Shown: positions 24,421-37,524, counted from the stretch's first letter. The stretch: DNA of 64,000 nucleotides from Carettochelys insculpta (GCF_033958435.1 NC_134152.1:24340001-24404000), one strand, 5' to 3'. Translations and numbers: made by a program. Notes: generated from the sequence alone by a model not told the origin.

Positions 24421-25438
24421 TGAGCTATGGCCTAGGTAGTCTGTACATGATTGTCCTGACTATTCAAGATAAACTACTATCTTTTAAGATCAACTAATCA
24501 TGGTAATTCAATCAAGATCAACAGAGGTGACTAGTAATGACAATACCTTCATGTGATCCCAAAAGGAAGTAAGCAACTTGATTTAACTATATATTCTTTA
24601 GGAACAGGAATTATTGTGGCAATCACCTATTGAGTCACTGTTTGTTATTGTACAGTTAGGCTATGTCTACACTAGACCATAAAGTCAATTTAAATTAAGT
24701 TAAGCTGATTTTATAATGTACATGTCTTCACTACAAATATCTTTAGGTCGATTTTAAGGGGTCCTAAGGTCGACTTTTCTACTCCAGCTTTTTCAAGGGG
24801 TAGTAATGCCAAATTCAAATTTACGTCAACTTAATGCCAGTGTAGACACAACATTATTCAATTTGATTTTATTGGCCTCCAGAAGTATCCCACAATGCAC
24901 CCAGTGAGTCTGTTCTGACCATCACTTTCACCTCTGCTGCTATGCAGGTGAGCAGGAAGTAGGAAGCAGGAATCACCCCTGGCTGTCCAGCTTGACCCCC
25001 CACCATGTGGCAGCTGGCTTATCTGCCTGCCCCCCCCACACCACATGGGTGCCAGGTCAAAATGAAATGAATCGAATCAAAATAATCCTATCAAAATGAA
25101 GCATTTCAACAATATCAAAAGAACAGCTTTTCAATTGCTCCAAATTGAAACTTTTCTGACTTTTATTTCTGCATTGTACATTTCTCAGGCATGTCCTGCT
25201 AGCCTTGTGATGGTGTGTGCCAGAGCAGGCTGTGGAAAAGTGGCACAAAAATGCATTTGGCTGTTTGTTTTCAACCACAGTGAGGAGTAAGGGCAATGTA
25301 CTCTGCAGTGATGACATCAGCCACCCATAACAACTTGTGGCACATTTTTTTCGCATAACACACTGGCACAGAAACTCCTGGAGGTGCAGGAACTGTGGGC
25401 TAGGTACCCATAATGCACTGCTGCCACAGTCAAGCTTA

Positions 25439-25603
25439 ACAAAAAAGTTTTGAGCATGAGCTTTCATGAGCACAGACTCTGATGAAGTGAGTCTGTGCCC
25501 ACGAAAGCTCATGCTCACAACTTTTCTGTTAGTCTATAAGGTGCCACAGGACCCTTCATTGCTGTTACAGATCCAGACTAACACGGCTACCCCTCCGATA
25601 CTC
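25439..25603 (+). mobile_element. Penelope-like element with 10-bp target duplication
   Basis: Flanked by gtcaagctta at 25429-25438 and 25604-25613. The left arm (AGCATGAGCTTTCATGAGCA) is an inverted copy of the segment CACGAAAGCTCATGCT that follows it, so the unit folds back. It ends with the PLE tail CAGATCCAGACTAACACGGC and CTACCCCTCCGATACTCG. A hammerhead-like core lies at 25479-25516. Confidence 0.78.
25479..25516 (+). ncRNA. Hammerhead-ribozyme-like motif in PLE (candidate)
   Basis: CTGATGA (25479-25485), one unpaired A, helix II from GTGAG and CCCAC around a six-base loop with one mismatch, then GAAA (25503-25506). Helix III pairs AGC with GCT around a TCAT loop, followed by C at 25515, the expected cleavage position. 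Hammerhead motifs are known from PLEs of many eukaryotes. Helix I pairs only one base next to the core and the extra A is non-canonical, so this is a relict or lookalike until tested. Confidence 0.35.
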
Positions 25604-25744
25604 GTCAAGCTTAGTGTGGGTAATGGGGGCACACTATGTCAACTTTCTAAATGTGTGGACACTCACCATCAACTTTATAAAATCTAGTGGTATAAAGTTG
25701 ACTGTAGTAAATTTGACTTTATTTCCTAGTATACACCTAGCCCT

Positions 25745-27735
25745 AACTGTGTTCCAATCTCATGATGCATAATGCATAACTTGAAAGCCCTTTGGAAAAA
25801 TAAATTTAATGCAGAGAATATGAAACCACTAAGCAGAAAATCACTGACTAAAGTCTATAGCTATTTCCTTAAAGCTCTCATACCTAAATTTCTAAAAATG
25901 GTGGGTAAATCCCTAAGGGTTCAGAGTTTGAATTCAGTTCTGAAGAGTTTCTTGAAGTTCAGATACTTATCCAAAGCTTACGTCATCTATCAAAATGTTA
26001 CAGGTCTGCAAAGCTGGGCTGGAAATCCTCTGAGGATAGACTTCTTTGTAATATTTCAGCATGTCTAGCTCTCACTGGAGCACAGAAGTGCAAAGGCATG
26101 CAAAATTGAACCCAGTCTGAACCTAAAAAATGTCAATTGATTAACTGAAGCAGGCAAAGATCCGGGGCTGGCAGGGAGTCCATCAATATTGGCTTTAAAC
26201 AGCAGAAAAATCATGTACCTCTTTACATGGCAGCGTCTGCTGAATTGGACCAGAACTATGCAACCTGTAGACAAAAAAATTCTGTGTCATAGTGTCACAC
26301 CCCTATGAAAATACTATCCAGGGTAACATGCTAATACCAGGTGGCTCTTTGTCCCCCTCTAGTGGCTAGACTACATAAAAAGGATTAAGTCCTAGAATCC
26401 ACAGACCCCGTCCTTTAGTGCAAGCAGTCCAGATTGCTGATTTTGACGTAGGAGGTCTAGATTCAGTCACCCCGAATGTCTCAGCCAGCAACGTAATTTC
26501 ACTGAGAGGAGGCAGTAGACTGGATTAGTGGATATCATTTCAGCTGAAACTTTCTGTCCTTTAAAATCAAAACAGGAAAATATTCCCCAAAGCCACCAAA
26601 TACCTTGTTTTTAACAGACAGTGCAGACAGGAAGTCTCATTTCTATTTGCGTTTGGAATTTATTTTCTAGACTTAGCACTTCTTTCCTTGGAAGTCAGTG
26701 CAAGTTTTACAGAAACATCTGTGGGAACTCTGTGTAGCTCTAGTCTCTCTGTAGAAGTTGGTCCAATCAAAGATAGTGCCTCATCTGTCTTTTCTCTCTA
26801 ACATCCTGGGACTCAGACATCTACAACGACACTGCGTCCATTAGTGGGATTCTTATTTGGCCTCAGATATATAGATCATTTACAGACAATGACCATCCAG
26901 GTAAAAGCGCAGAGTGCCTGTTCGGGGCCTAGAATCAATGTAAATATTTAGGAGAAGGCTGGAAATTCTCTACTTGGCAGAAAGAAGGAAACAAGTTTTG
27001 CACTTGGCATTTTGAAAACAATAGTGATTGATTGAGGCTCATGAATGGTTTTGGAATGGTACACTCCAACCTGGAGAAGGACTAGAGCAGGGTGAAACTG
27101 TGACAGGTCGAGCCAGAAGACTAGCTCAGGGGAAGAGAGGCAACACCTGGCTAATGAGCAAAGGGATACCTCAGGACAGTGAGGAACAGCTGATCCAAGG
27201 AAGCAGCCAAGAAGGGGCTGCTACAAATCAATTAGGGCCAGCTGAGCTCATGTGAGGCTGCCACAGGACTGTTTAAAAGTGCCCTCCCCAGAACAGGGGA
27301 AGAGAGTGGAAGAGGAAGCTGAGAACAGACAAGGTTAATGTAAGAGAGAGAATTAGGAAGCAGAGCACCTGCATTGTTAGAGACCAGAGAGGGGAGGTAA
27401 AGAGCCTCCACAGGGAATGTTTGGATTGCCCAGGTGACCAGGGGCCTCCTACCCCAGCCCCATTCAGACAAGGGGCCAGGGCCCAGGAGTGGGACTGACC
27501 CTGCCACAATATGAAGTGTGTGACAAATGCAGTTTATCACATGGTTCCACAGTTTATTGTATGGATATCTTCATCACAACTTGGCAGGGTGGGGAGAAGG
27601 CTGTTTAAACAGACTATTGAACTAGCGGCTGTGGACTTTACCCTGCTTGCCTCTGAACATGTGGTACATGTGGAGTACAATGAATAGCTGAAAAAACTGT
27701 TGTATCCCATGGGGCTGACAGCCTTGCTGAGTCCC
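25745..27735. other. No gene; possible LTR-like stretch 27100-27530
   Basis: The part from about 27095 to 27530 is purine-rich with TTTAAAAG and could be a degraded LTR, but its ends and a partner were not found. The rest is unassigned. Confidence 0.3.
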
Positions 27736-27975
27736 TTAGAGGCTGGCCTTGGATGAAGGGCCTCATGTGGAAGGAGTGGGCCTAGGGCAGCCTGTCCCCT
27801 CTACTCCCGAAGGCAGCCCTCAGAGTGGCCCAGAATGCACCATGGCAGCATGCTGGTGGTGATTTAAAGGGCCTGGGGCTCTGGTCACCACTGCTGCTGT
27901 GGTAGTGGTGGCAGCCAGAGCCCTGGGCCCTTTGGAATCGCCAGCCCCCAGGGCAACTGCCCCTTTGCCCTGCCC
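27736..27975 (-). repeat. GC-rich dispersed repeat, copy 4
   Basis: CCAGAATGCACCATGGCAGC, TTAAAGGGCCTGGGGCTC and GCCCTGGGCCCTTTGGAATC are the inverted counterparts of phrases in 6583-6865. Confidence 0.5.
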
Positions 27976-30365
27976 CACCACACTGGAGGGCCTATATGTA
28001 CCAGAGTGCACTAGTAACCCCATTGGGTAGAGCTAATTACAACAGAATAGCCAATTCTAGGCTTGGATAGATGGGGCCAATGGGGCCTATAACTGAACCT
28101 GGGTTACGTTCTGCATAAAAGCCATATAAGTCACCCAGAAGTTACAGGGATGATTGTCAAAGGCAATGGGGGTGGGGCACCCAAGTTTGAGATCCAGACA
28201 TACCCTGCCCTATTTGCCCTCGAGAATTCCTTTTATGAACTATTGGCACACATTAGCAAAGAAAGGAGATGTGCCTTCCTGCAGTGGGGAAGTGTACTTT
28301 CCTCGTGGTTCACTGAAATAAAGCTGTCTCCTTACTTTCCAATCAAATCACTGGCTTGCTGGCCCTTGCACAAGCATTAACAATAAAAGACGTGTGGCAT
28401 TAAACTGTACTGAGAAATTCAGTCAAGGCAGATACCAGAAAAATTAGCTGTGGAAGCATTAGCTGTAGAGGATATTTTCTGTTATTTTGTTTTGAAGTCG
28501 TACTGTGAAAATGTTTACAGGCTACTGTGCATTCATTTAGCCTGTTTAACAGCAGGCAATTGATTTTCTTTTTTCCCCTCCACCCCCTTCCACTTCTCTC
28601 CAGACTACTTTAAACAACCTTCCTCCGTTTTGAACATAAAGCAGTAAACTCAGTAGTTGTAAATAAACCTGAGCAGCTCTTGAATGCTGAGTCCTTGCTA
28701 TTCTTTTAAAGGGTTTTGGATTGCAGTGTTGCCTCTCAGCTGTAACGTGATCCACTCTGTAGCACGCTAAAACCACGCCATAGTTTACTTTGTCTGTCTG
28801 TGAGAGAAGGAACATGTTTGCAAACAAACCCTATCATACCACGTACATTTTGAGGCAGGGTTGACGTATGGAGGTGCACAGGGAGTCAGGTGCACCACCA
28901 GTGTCTGCCCACGCCACTCACCATTAGCGTCATGCAGCTTCCGGTGAGGGCGGGGACAGTCCTTCCCATCTCCCGGAGTGGCACAACCTAAGAGCAGGAG
29001 GAGCGGGACTGCAGCATGGCACTTCCGGAGGAAGAGATGGGCAGGGATGGAGCAGGGGGCAAGGAAGGGGTGGAGCAGGAGCACCTGGCTGGTGCCACCT
29101 CTGAAATCCCCCTCCCAATCATATTGATTTGGGGCATGTGTAGTTTGAACTATGTTCTGATTATAAATGTATTGGGTAAGTGTGGCTCTCCCCACTTGCA
29201 CTAAAATGGGGAATTTCATTCCCCATATTACCCAGGCCCAATGTCCATGAATTGTAAGACTCTGTCCTGAGCCAGTAAAAGCTCTCCTGTGGATGAAAAT
29301 GCAGCATGGCACAGCACTGGAGAAAAGATTTCTAGCAGCCCCCTGGGACTGAGCAACTCATGTATAGCCATGGAAAGGCAGAGTTAGCAGACTTGAAACG
29401 GTTGCATTTGTAAACCACTGCAACAACAAAGCTGTGTTAGGTCATATGTAGAGGCTTTTACGTCTTCATCTCAGACCTGTGTAATTTGACAGATGGTAAC
29501 TGCTTGGCTACTGGTGGAGGGATATGAAAAACAGTCCCAATTTAAAAAAAAAAAAAAAAGCGAATCCTCTAAATAGTCCCAAAACAGTTTCTCAAACCCA
29601 GGTAGCTTGTGCAGAATAGGATAACCTACATGACCTCCTCATGTTATCCACCTACTCCATTCCAACCTTATGCTGATCAAAATGTGTGTAGCACCAGATC
29701 ATATAGTCCCAGCTCACAGAGCAAGAGAGAGTGATCCAGCTGCTGTGAATTCATGCTACCTTGGAGGTGTAAATTAGGTGGAAGTTTTCCAGGTTTTTGG
29801 TTTCAAAACTGAGGTGCTCAAGAATATTGGCACTAAATGGACTCCATCTGTCTCAAAAATGTATCCAGTACTGGGAATAAGCCCCAAGGACTCACTGGAA
29901 GTTGGAAACCTCATCTAGGCACAGCAATGCACCAGGTGACTTCTAAAGTAATGGGAGGATTTCCAAAATCTGTTCTTCTGCATCTCTTCTCAAAGCAGCT
30001 GGGCGGAGGCGTTCAGCAAAACCAAAGGCGGCATGTCAGTCTGCAGGGGACTAGACCTGAACGTTGTGGGTTTTTTTAATGAAAGGGTTTCATTACAAAC
30101 TTGAATCTGGCCCAAGTTAGCTAAAAAGGTTCACAAACTCTTTCTCTTTACATGAAAGCATGATTTTGACCTACATATAACCCCCAGGTCCCAATCGATG
30201 GAATAATATCTGGAATCAAGAGGCCCCATCCTGAAGTATTGATATATATATATATATATATGAGATGATTGTTGCCCAGTGCTGTGCAAATGAGTTTTGT
30301 GCTGTCCAGATTTCTTGTGGTCTTTGTCTAGAGATATTTTATACCTTAAAGGTGTTGGACTAGAT
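27976..30365. other. No gene; simple repeats only
   Basis: A poly-A run at 29542-29559 and a (TA)n run at 30241-30260 are present. No exon or dated repeat boundary could be supported. Confidence 0.4.
30241..30260. repeat. (TA)n microsatellite
   Basis: About ten TA units. Confidence 0.9.
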
Positions 30366-30460
30366 CAGTGGTGGGCAACCTGTGGACTGAGGGCCACATG
30401 TGGCCCAGTGGGTTTCTTGTGTGCCCCATAAGACATTTTGTTAACCATTGCCTATGCACA
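30366..30460 (+). mobile_element. hAT-like left end
   Basis: CAGTGGTGGGCAACCTGTGG followed by GGGCCACATGTGGCCCAGTG is a typical hAT-type terminus. A right end was not found nearby. Confidence 0.45.
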
Positions 30461-31612
30461 GGGTTGCCAGATTCTGATGGTTTTTGTCTGCATAGTTTTC
30501 TTTCCTGCTGGCATTGCAATAGTGACATGCACTTAAAGCAAGGGCAGGAGAAGTGTGGTATGTTCTGATTACACACAATGTTGACTGTGCGAGCTGTGCA
30601 CTCCCTCTGCATGCAATCAAAGTGTGGGTACAATTCAGTCATCACACCCTGTAAATTCTAGGTACGCAAGTGCAGTTAACAAAACTATTCTATCCCAGGA
30701 GACCGCTTTAGTTATAACAATCTTGCAGCCCGCTGAGATGAGAGAGGGCCACTCATGCAGACTAGGTTACTCCTCACTGTACCAGATTTTCTGCTGGGCT
30801 TTGCTGCTCATTGATTTCAGTGGCGATACAACTGAGGCCTAGGTCTCTGGTGTCTTCCAGATAGTCCTGTATGGTGCAGAAGGAGGATACCTCTTTTGGC
30901 ATGGTGATAGCACTGCCTTGTATTTGCTGACTGGCTTTTAAGTGGTCATGTGTCTTGCCCCCTCAGCCCCATCCTGTTTTCCTCCTGTCTCAGACACTAC
31001 ATCATGATATTGTAAAATAATTGTCAGACAATCAGGGCAGAAGACAACACATCTCCAGAGTTTGCAGATGGCTGACGTACGCGGGGACACTCACTGAAAT
31101 GGTTTTCTTGAGCCACTCTGAGATCTGGACTTCTGCCAGTTTGAAGTTAGTGCTGCTCTTGGGCAAAACAGAAGAATGAAGGGAACTTTACTTGTCTCAG
31201 TGCAAGGATTAGTCTACTGCTTGTCACTGCCAATGAATTACTAAGCCCTCTGTCTCTGGCTGCTCCCTGTGATCTTGTGTATATGCTTTGATTCCCATTG
31301 TCTTTTTCCTTGGCTCTCAGGAATGCATCTGAAGGGAGCAGCAGATGTTGCCCAGAGAATTCCAAAACCAAATGCTCTCCCCCTCATCATGCATTCGTGC
31401 TGCATTTTTGACTGTTCCCTAAAGAGAGAACTCTTGTTCCATTTTTTGCAGACAATGTTTGACTTTACAATACCCTTATATTGGTACTATTGTATATTTA
31501 CATAATTATTACTGAGTTGTCTCTCCTTCTGATAATCCCTCTTAAAGTAATCTTTTGAATGCATTCCAGGTACATGTTCTTTCTGTCATGTGAAAACCAG
31601 CTGGCCCACAAC

Positions 31613-31799
31613 CCATGTTCCCTCTAATTTTTTCCATCCGTGTGTGGAATAAATGTTGCTACATGACCAAAAGGCATGTGAAGATGTGTACCACCTCTTA
31701 AAAACACATCCTGCTGGCAATGTGCACTCTGCTGATCTGCTGGGCAGCACCTGACTCTCTCCAGGTCAGCTGCCCACACTCATCTTACAGAGAACACTG
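31613..31799 (+). mobile_element. hAT-like MITE (TGTTCCCTCTAA family)
   Basis: The left end is CCATGTTCCCTCTAATTTTT and the right end CTTACAGAGAACACTG, inverted copies of CAGTGTTCCCTCTAA. No clean 8-bp duplication is visible. Confidence 0.65.
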
Positions 31800-32875
31800 C
31801 AACTGCTGAGAGTAATATTGCGTCTTTGTAATCCTCTCAGTTGCTCAGAATAGAGAGAGATGAAGAATTCATGACCTCATGGGAACTCATAATCTTAAGC
31901 GCTTGATGGACAAACTAATACTATTTTAGTCACTATTGCAGGGACTGGGCCTTTAAGAGGGAACTGGCCCAGCCTACCTCTTCATGTTAACAGCATTGAT
32001 GGGGCCTGATGAAGGACAGGTGTTTCTTTATTAAGACCAGAGAGGAACAGGAACCAGGAAAAGATTCTTAGGAAACTGCAAGGTACAAGAAGGAACAGGG
32101 CAAGAGAGAGAGTTTCATACACGGCGGATTGTGATGTTCTAAGGGTGCTGTGAATAGGGTGAAAGAGGGGCAGGGTTCTGGAAGATGACCTATAGCCACA
32201 TGGGGCTCTCAAAAGATTGTCAACCCAATTGAGTCATCTGTTGTGCCCATAATATGCATTTTCCAGGCTGTCAAATTCTGGCTGTGGAGGGTGGTGTCTC
32301 GTCACTCATCATTCAAGTGCAGCTATCTCTGAGATGGAGCCTGCAACTTTTAAATAGCATGTGATGGTTCTGAAAGAAGTTCTTGAAAGTACTGCAGGGC
32401 TAGTGCCTGAGTGGATTCAAACCTAGAACATCTAAAGCTTTGTGCAGGAGCCTCTACAATTTGAGCTGAAAGCCAGCTGCCCATCAGCTAGTGCTGTAGA
32501 GGAAACTCATTCTTTCTCTCGGTAAGTGGTGTAAGTGCCACTACTTGCCTCTTCTAGTTCATTTATGACAGCAGTGGGTCAGGCTGAAATTCTGTCATGG
32601 TGAAATTCACTTTAGATCATGCTGAAACATGGGGAGTTGCATTTATCAGTTCCAGACTTTTATATAATTTTTAAAAGTTTAAAGGTATTTTAGAGTTCAC
32701 AAATTAATGCGTTTCTAGCTAATTCTTCAGCTAAACATTTTTTAAAAGGAAACTAGAAGCTAAGGCAGATTCATTCTCTGGTGAGTTGCAAAAATTTCTT
32801 ACTGGCCATATACGTGATAGTTAATTTCTTAAAAATACAAATAAGGGCAGTGAAATAGAATATATTTAGGGCCCT
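31800..32875. other. No gene recognised
   Basis: Unassigned intergenic DNA. Confidence 0.4.
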
Positions 32876-32978
32876 AATCATGAAACATGTACTGAATAGT
32901 TCCATTAAGTCCAATGGGATTACTCACATGTGTAAAGTTACTTTTGTGCCTAAGAGTTTGCTGGATCAAGATCAATGA
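32876..32978. mobile_element. Fold-back MITE remnant
   Basis: TAGTTCCATTAAGTCCAATG, GGGATTACTCACATGTGTAA and GTTTGCTGGATCAAG match a widespread amniote palindromic MITE pattern with GATCCTGC-type ends. It is diverged. Confidence 0.45.
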
Positions 32979-35062
32979 CATTTCCCAGCCTACCTTTGGC
33001 TGCTAGCTACAGGAAAGGAAGAGGGACAAGGGAATATTGTTTTTCACTTATGATATTACAGCAAGGTCCCAGAAGGTAATTTCTAAAAAACCTTTACTAT
33101 GGTATAAATTTTTAGTGTAACAACATCATTTACCAATCACTGTTTCCACTCAAATTTTTCATTAACTTTTCTTATGCACACTCATTGACTCTTTTCAACA
33201 CCTTAATTTCCCCAGAAATTCCTGCATACAGGCCTGTTTAATTATATTGAAAATAATAAAGTCACTAGTGTGTGGGATAATTAAGGCAACCTATATTGCA
33301 AAGCTCAGCGTACAGTGCACAAATCTTTATGAACAGGCATTTTGCTGGTACGTATTTAATAGTAATAGGCTGCTATTTCTCAGGTGTATGTCACATTTGA
33401 TCCCTTTTAATGGATTTAATACATTTAATGGATGACATGTTCCTTCTGAGATCCCTGTCTTTATCTCCTGTACTGTTTTAGTAATGGCTGAGGATCCTCC
33501 TATTTAGGTCAATTACCTGATTTTCCTCTTATTGTTTCTTAATGTGGGGCTCCTATAGAATTTAAATAAGTGCCCTCATGTTTCATTGCAAGGGTCTCCT
33601 CAGGGGAATGTATTTTGCCCTTGTGTAACACATGTTCAGCTCAAAGACAAGTAGAGACCGTATTGGCCAAAAAGGAACTCAAAGAGTGAACTTTATGATC
33701 TAAGCCCCGTTCTTGTTAACAACTCCATCCCTGTTTCTCATATTCCTGGTGTGCTTTGCTTCATTTTCAGATCCCGATATGATCAATCCTGGGAGACGCT
33801 GAGCACTTTCAACCCCTTGTTTTGAGGATTTGCCTCAGTGGGGCTATCCTTAAGCTTGTGCCCACACCTAAGTGCTTTACTGGATTCAAGCCAAAACGTC
33901 TAGCTTTTGTACTTGACTATTTTTATGGAATTGAATGTGTTTGTTTTTGTGGCATAGATCACTATTCCCTTGGCACTGAGGTAAATCATTTAGATGCAGT
34001 ACAGTTAACCTAGTGATGAAAAATTGTCATAAATTAGAAATGCATTAGAAACAACTCCACGGTTATTGAAGTCAAGCATGTCATATTACAGTATTTTGGG
34101 AGACTAGTACTGTAACTTAAGACTAAACAGTGCAAAAGTATGTTACACAGTTAGTTAAATTTAGTAAAAGAAATCATTTTTTACGTAACATACATTTTAT
34201 TGGCAGTCATAAGAAAGAAATTGAAAAGATTCACAAGTAACAAAAGAAAAATAAGCTAACCAGAGGACACAAGGGTAAGAATAACTTTGAAAACCCACAG
34301 AATAATTTTTACAGCACCACTAAATGTGCTATGGCTCTGATAAAGAGGGAATTGTTAAGTACAGGATGTGATCGTGACTAACTTCTAGGTTTAAAAAGAG
34401 GAAATAATAGCTGTAGATAACAAAACGTAAGAGAGGTATATGGTGACACTGTGATTACATATTTTCTATGTACTGCACTTCTACATTTCTAAGGGCTTTG
34501 CTCATTGAAATCAATAGTGGTCTTTCAGTAGATTTAAATAGGCCTTGAGTCCAGCCCTAATAACTATGTTGGTGTGTGCTTGAACAGTAGCCATTTTGTT
34601 CTCAGATTGCTGCAGGATGTTAGAGGGGCTATTTGTAATGTGCTCTCCCTTAAGATTTCACTTGGGTTCCTTCTTGCTTTCCCATATTTTCCTTATTTAG
34701 GCAGAAAGTAGACAGTTGCTCTTGAGTGCGGAAAAATGTAACACCTTAATGCAAAATAACAGGCTTTTCTATGCAAACTTTTAGTTGCACCACTTGTCTC
34801 ACTGAAATCCAGGCTGCCTGCATGAGTAAAGCATTACAGGCCTGAGCCCAATAGTTGTTTTTAAATATACTGTGTAACTCGAGGGCCCAAAAGCTGAGCG
34901 CTCTACAAGGAAAAGACAGCCCTAACCATTCTCATTTACACTCATTGTGACTTTGTTTGCCCATGGTTCCCCAGACTGTGTTTTGCTTTATTTGGAATCT
35001 GTTCTTATTGCGCCAATGGTAGTAGATACTCTAACTGTACATAAGAAAGGGAATAGAACAGT
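32979..35062. other. No gene; AT-rich and repeat-poor
   Basis: About 2 kb in which no repeat family or coding exon is recognisable. It could include conserved non-coding elements. Confidence 0.35.
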
Positions 35063-35400
35063 AACAGAGGAAGCCGTGCTAGTCTATATACTATCAAAAC
35101 AAAAAAGCAGTCAAGTAGCACTTTAATGACTAACAAAATAATTTATTAGGTGATGAAATTTCATGGGACAGACCCACTTCTTCAGACCATAGCCATGCCA
35201 GAACAGACTCAATATTTAAGGCACAGAGAACCAAAAACAGTAATCAAGGTTGACAAATCAGAAAAAAAATTATCAAGGTGAGCAAATCAGAGAGTAGAGG
35301 GGAAAAAGGCGCGGGGGCGGGAGTCAAGAATTGTATTAAGCCAAGTATGCAAACGAGCCTCTATAGTGACCCAGGAATAGAATAGGTATAAGATATGCCC
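35063..35400 (-). mobile_element. Penelope-like element 3' part
   Basis: On the minus strand the order is a possible coding end (about 35355 down to 35285, codons reading EARLHTWLNTILDSRPRAFF, then stop), a spacer, TCTGAAGAAGTGGGTCTGTC, then CATCACCTAATAAATTATTT, AAAGTGCTACTTGACTGCTT and TAGACTAGCACGGCTTCCTC. The last parts match the copy at 43664-43792 in order and inverted. The coding reading is an inference. Confidence 0.65.
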
Positions 35401-36194
35401 TGGACCAGAGTAAGTTTGTCATCCTGGGGTTACTGCTACTGGACCCTGGTTTCGGAACTGATTCAAGTTCAGTCAGAGACAGTTGAAGATTCTGCCCTGA
35501 AGAAAAAAGATGTTCTTCCCCCCTTCCGCCCCCCCAAAGGAACAAGGATTCTGTTTTGCTTTGGGTTCTCCACCAGGATATTCTAAAACATGCAGAGTGA
35601 TTCTCTGGGACTGGACAGAAGCAGGCTGAACCGGTGGTGCCGCAGAGCTGATCTTACAGCAAGGCCCGACTCTACTGGCTGTGTGACGATGCCATGATAG
35701 GTAGACCCAAGAGCAGGTGACTGCACCAATAGCACAGAACTGATATCCCAGAACTGGACTAGGTAGCTGCACACTGGAGGGGGACCTGATGGTGTGTCAT
35801 CTTTAGACTGGAGCACTCAGGTGGGCCAAAGTGACCAGCTTACATCCCCTGGCTACCACTGAAGCTCACTGGATCTGTGGCAGGGATTGTTTTGTGACTA
35901 AGTTCTGGACCAGACCGTTAATACCTGCAGCTCTAGGTCTGACTACGACCCTCATATATTGAGTGGGTTTTGTGCATTGACCGTATTTAAGTCTGCAAGT
36001 GGGTATAGTGTTCCTTTAGTTTGCTAGAACAAGGTGTATTTAAAAGTAGCTTCCATTCTATGTGAACATGCACCTTCTGACACCTTTCTTTAGTGCCTTG
36101 CCATGTAGGCTAAACCAACTTAAACTCCCTTACACGCCCCTGGATTAATGGCATGTAACTCCAAGAGGCTCTAAGAGGGTCCAAATACACCACC
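35401..36194. other. No gene recognised
   Basis: Unassigned intergenic DNA. Confidence 0.4.
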
Positions 36195-36300
36195 GTAGAA
36201 TCATACAACCAGAAGGGACCTTGGAAGGTCATCAGGTCCAGTCTCCTGCACCTTACTTTACAAGTCAACTCTGAATGCAGTCACTTGCCTCTGTCCATCA
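36195..36300 (-). mobile_element. CR1 3' end fragment
   Basis: GTAGAATCATACAACCAGAA then GGGACCTTGGAAGGTCATCA and GGTCCAGTCTCCTGCAC is the reversed CR1 3' UTR. Confidence 0.75.
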
Positions 36301-37524
36301 TGTAGTTACTGGGGCTGCTTCTGATGACAGGCCTTGCATGTGCAGGCTGGAGGTGGTGCATTTCTTATGGAGCGTTCTTAGCTGTGCTCTGTCTACACAT
36401 TCCCTGGCCTTACTGCTCATGATTGTCAGAGTTATTTATTGTAATTGATTGGGATGATGCAGAAGCTGGGGCTGGTTTGTACTCTGTGTGAAGAGCATTT
36501 TAAATGCAATTTGGTGTTTATTTTTTGTTTAGATGCCGCAGTGATGCATGAATAAAAATGACTAAATTGGCCACTGGTCTGATAGCAGCTCTCGTGTTTG
36601 ACCAGCTCAGACCGCTGGGTAAAAAGTCCCTCCGTACAAACATTCTTGTGCTTTGGGAGACATCTGCTGTGCAAACTGTTAACAGCAAGCAAGAATTTCT
36701 TACAGAACACTGCGCGTCCTCTCCAAGTCCTGCTCGCAAACTGATAGATCTCCCCCAAATCCACCTAGCTCCCTTGGATCTCCCAAGCATCTCTATAGAG
36801 GTCCTGTGTTGCTGCAGCATCTCTGGGTTCCTGGCAGCTCTAACCCTGTTCCCTGGCAGCACATCTTCACGCAGACATATTCTAAGAAAAGTATAACGTA
36901 GCAAGAAGTTGCATTAACCATTCCACCCCTACACGTAATTCGTGGCCCCACTGGCTCTGCTGCCAGTCCATGTGCGCTTTACTGCTTTCCCATATGCAAA
37001 GCCCTGGACTTGCTGAAAGCTCTTTGCTGCATCTGAGGGATCTGGAACTCTGGAGGTTGCTGATGGTCCATCTGGGGAGTGTCTCCTCCATACACATGGA
37101 TTACCAGCACACAAACAGATCCCGTTATCTTCTACCATCCAGCATTTGTAGTTTGGAAGAGTCTGTCTCAGACAAAACCAGGAGAAACAAGATGCAGAGA
37201 GTTTTAAACACTTTTTGATTTATAAGCAGGCTCGGCCTGATTGCCTGAAAGCTACAGAAATTATTTGGGGTTTGATCTTGTTCTCTTGGACTTCAAGAAA
37301 TATCTTATAAAATAGGCTTTCTATCACTTCCTGGATAGCACTAGTACCAGCTGCATGGGTTGGCTTTTACAGTTACAGAGGGACTCTGCTGATGAGAGAA
37401 ACTCCCTTAAATGGTTACACTTTTCCATGAGGAAATGGGACAGGGGAAGATGCTTAAGATGTTAGCCCTGCTGTATTTATTCACATATCAAACAGTATGA
37501 TATATTTTGGCTTTGTATTCAAAG
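36301..37524. other. No gene recognised
   Basis: Overlapping open frames on both strands at 36430-36900 have no conserved motif or splice context that I recognise. Confidence 0.35.

Larger units (their letters stand above)
24659..25743 (+). mobile_element. Longer PIF/Harbinger-like element with nested PLE
   Basis: TTA then GGCTATGTCTACACTAG at the left; CTAGTATACACCTAGCC then CTAA at the right. It has internal sub-terminal palindromes such as GTCAATTTAAATTAAGTTAA and AGGTCGATTT. A Penelope-like element is inserted at 25439-25603. A long minus-strand frame (25057-25518) inside is unrecognised. Confidence 0.6.

Noticed and set aside
25057..25518. 153-codon minus-strand frame, possible Harbinger protein
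   Set aside because: It crosses the border of the nested PLE, so at least the N-terminal part is not the element's own; no transposase or Myb-like motif was recognised.
36432..36904. Open frames of 110-128 codons on both strands
   Set aside because: No conserved residues, no flanking splice context tying them to a known gene; overlapping frames suggest chance.
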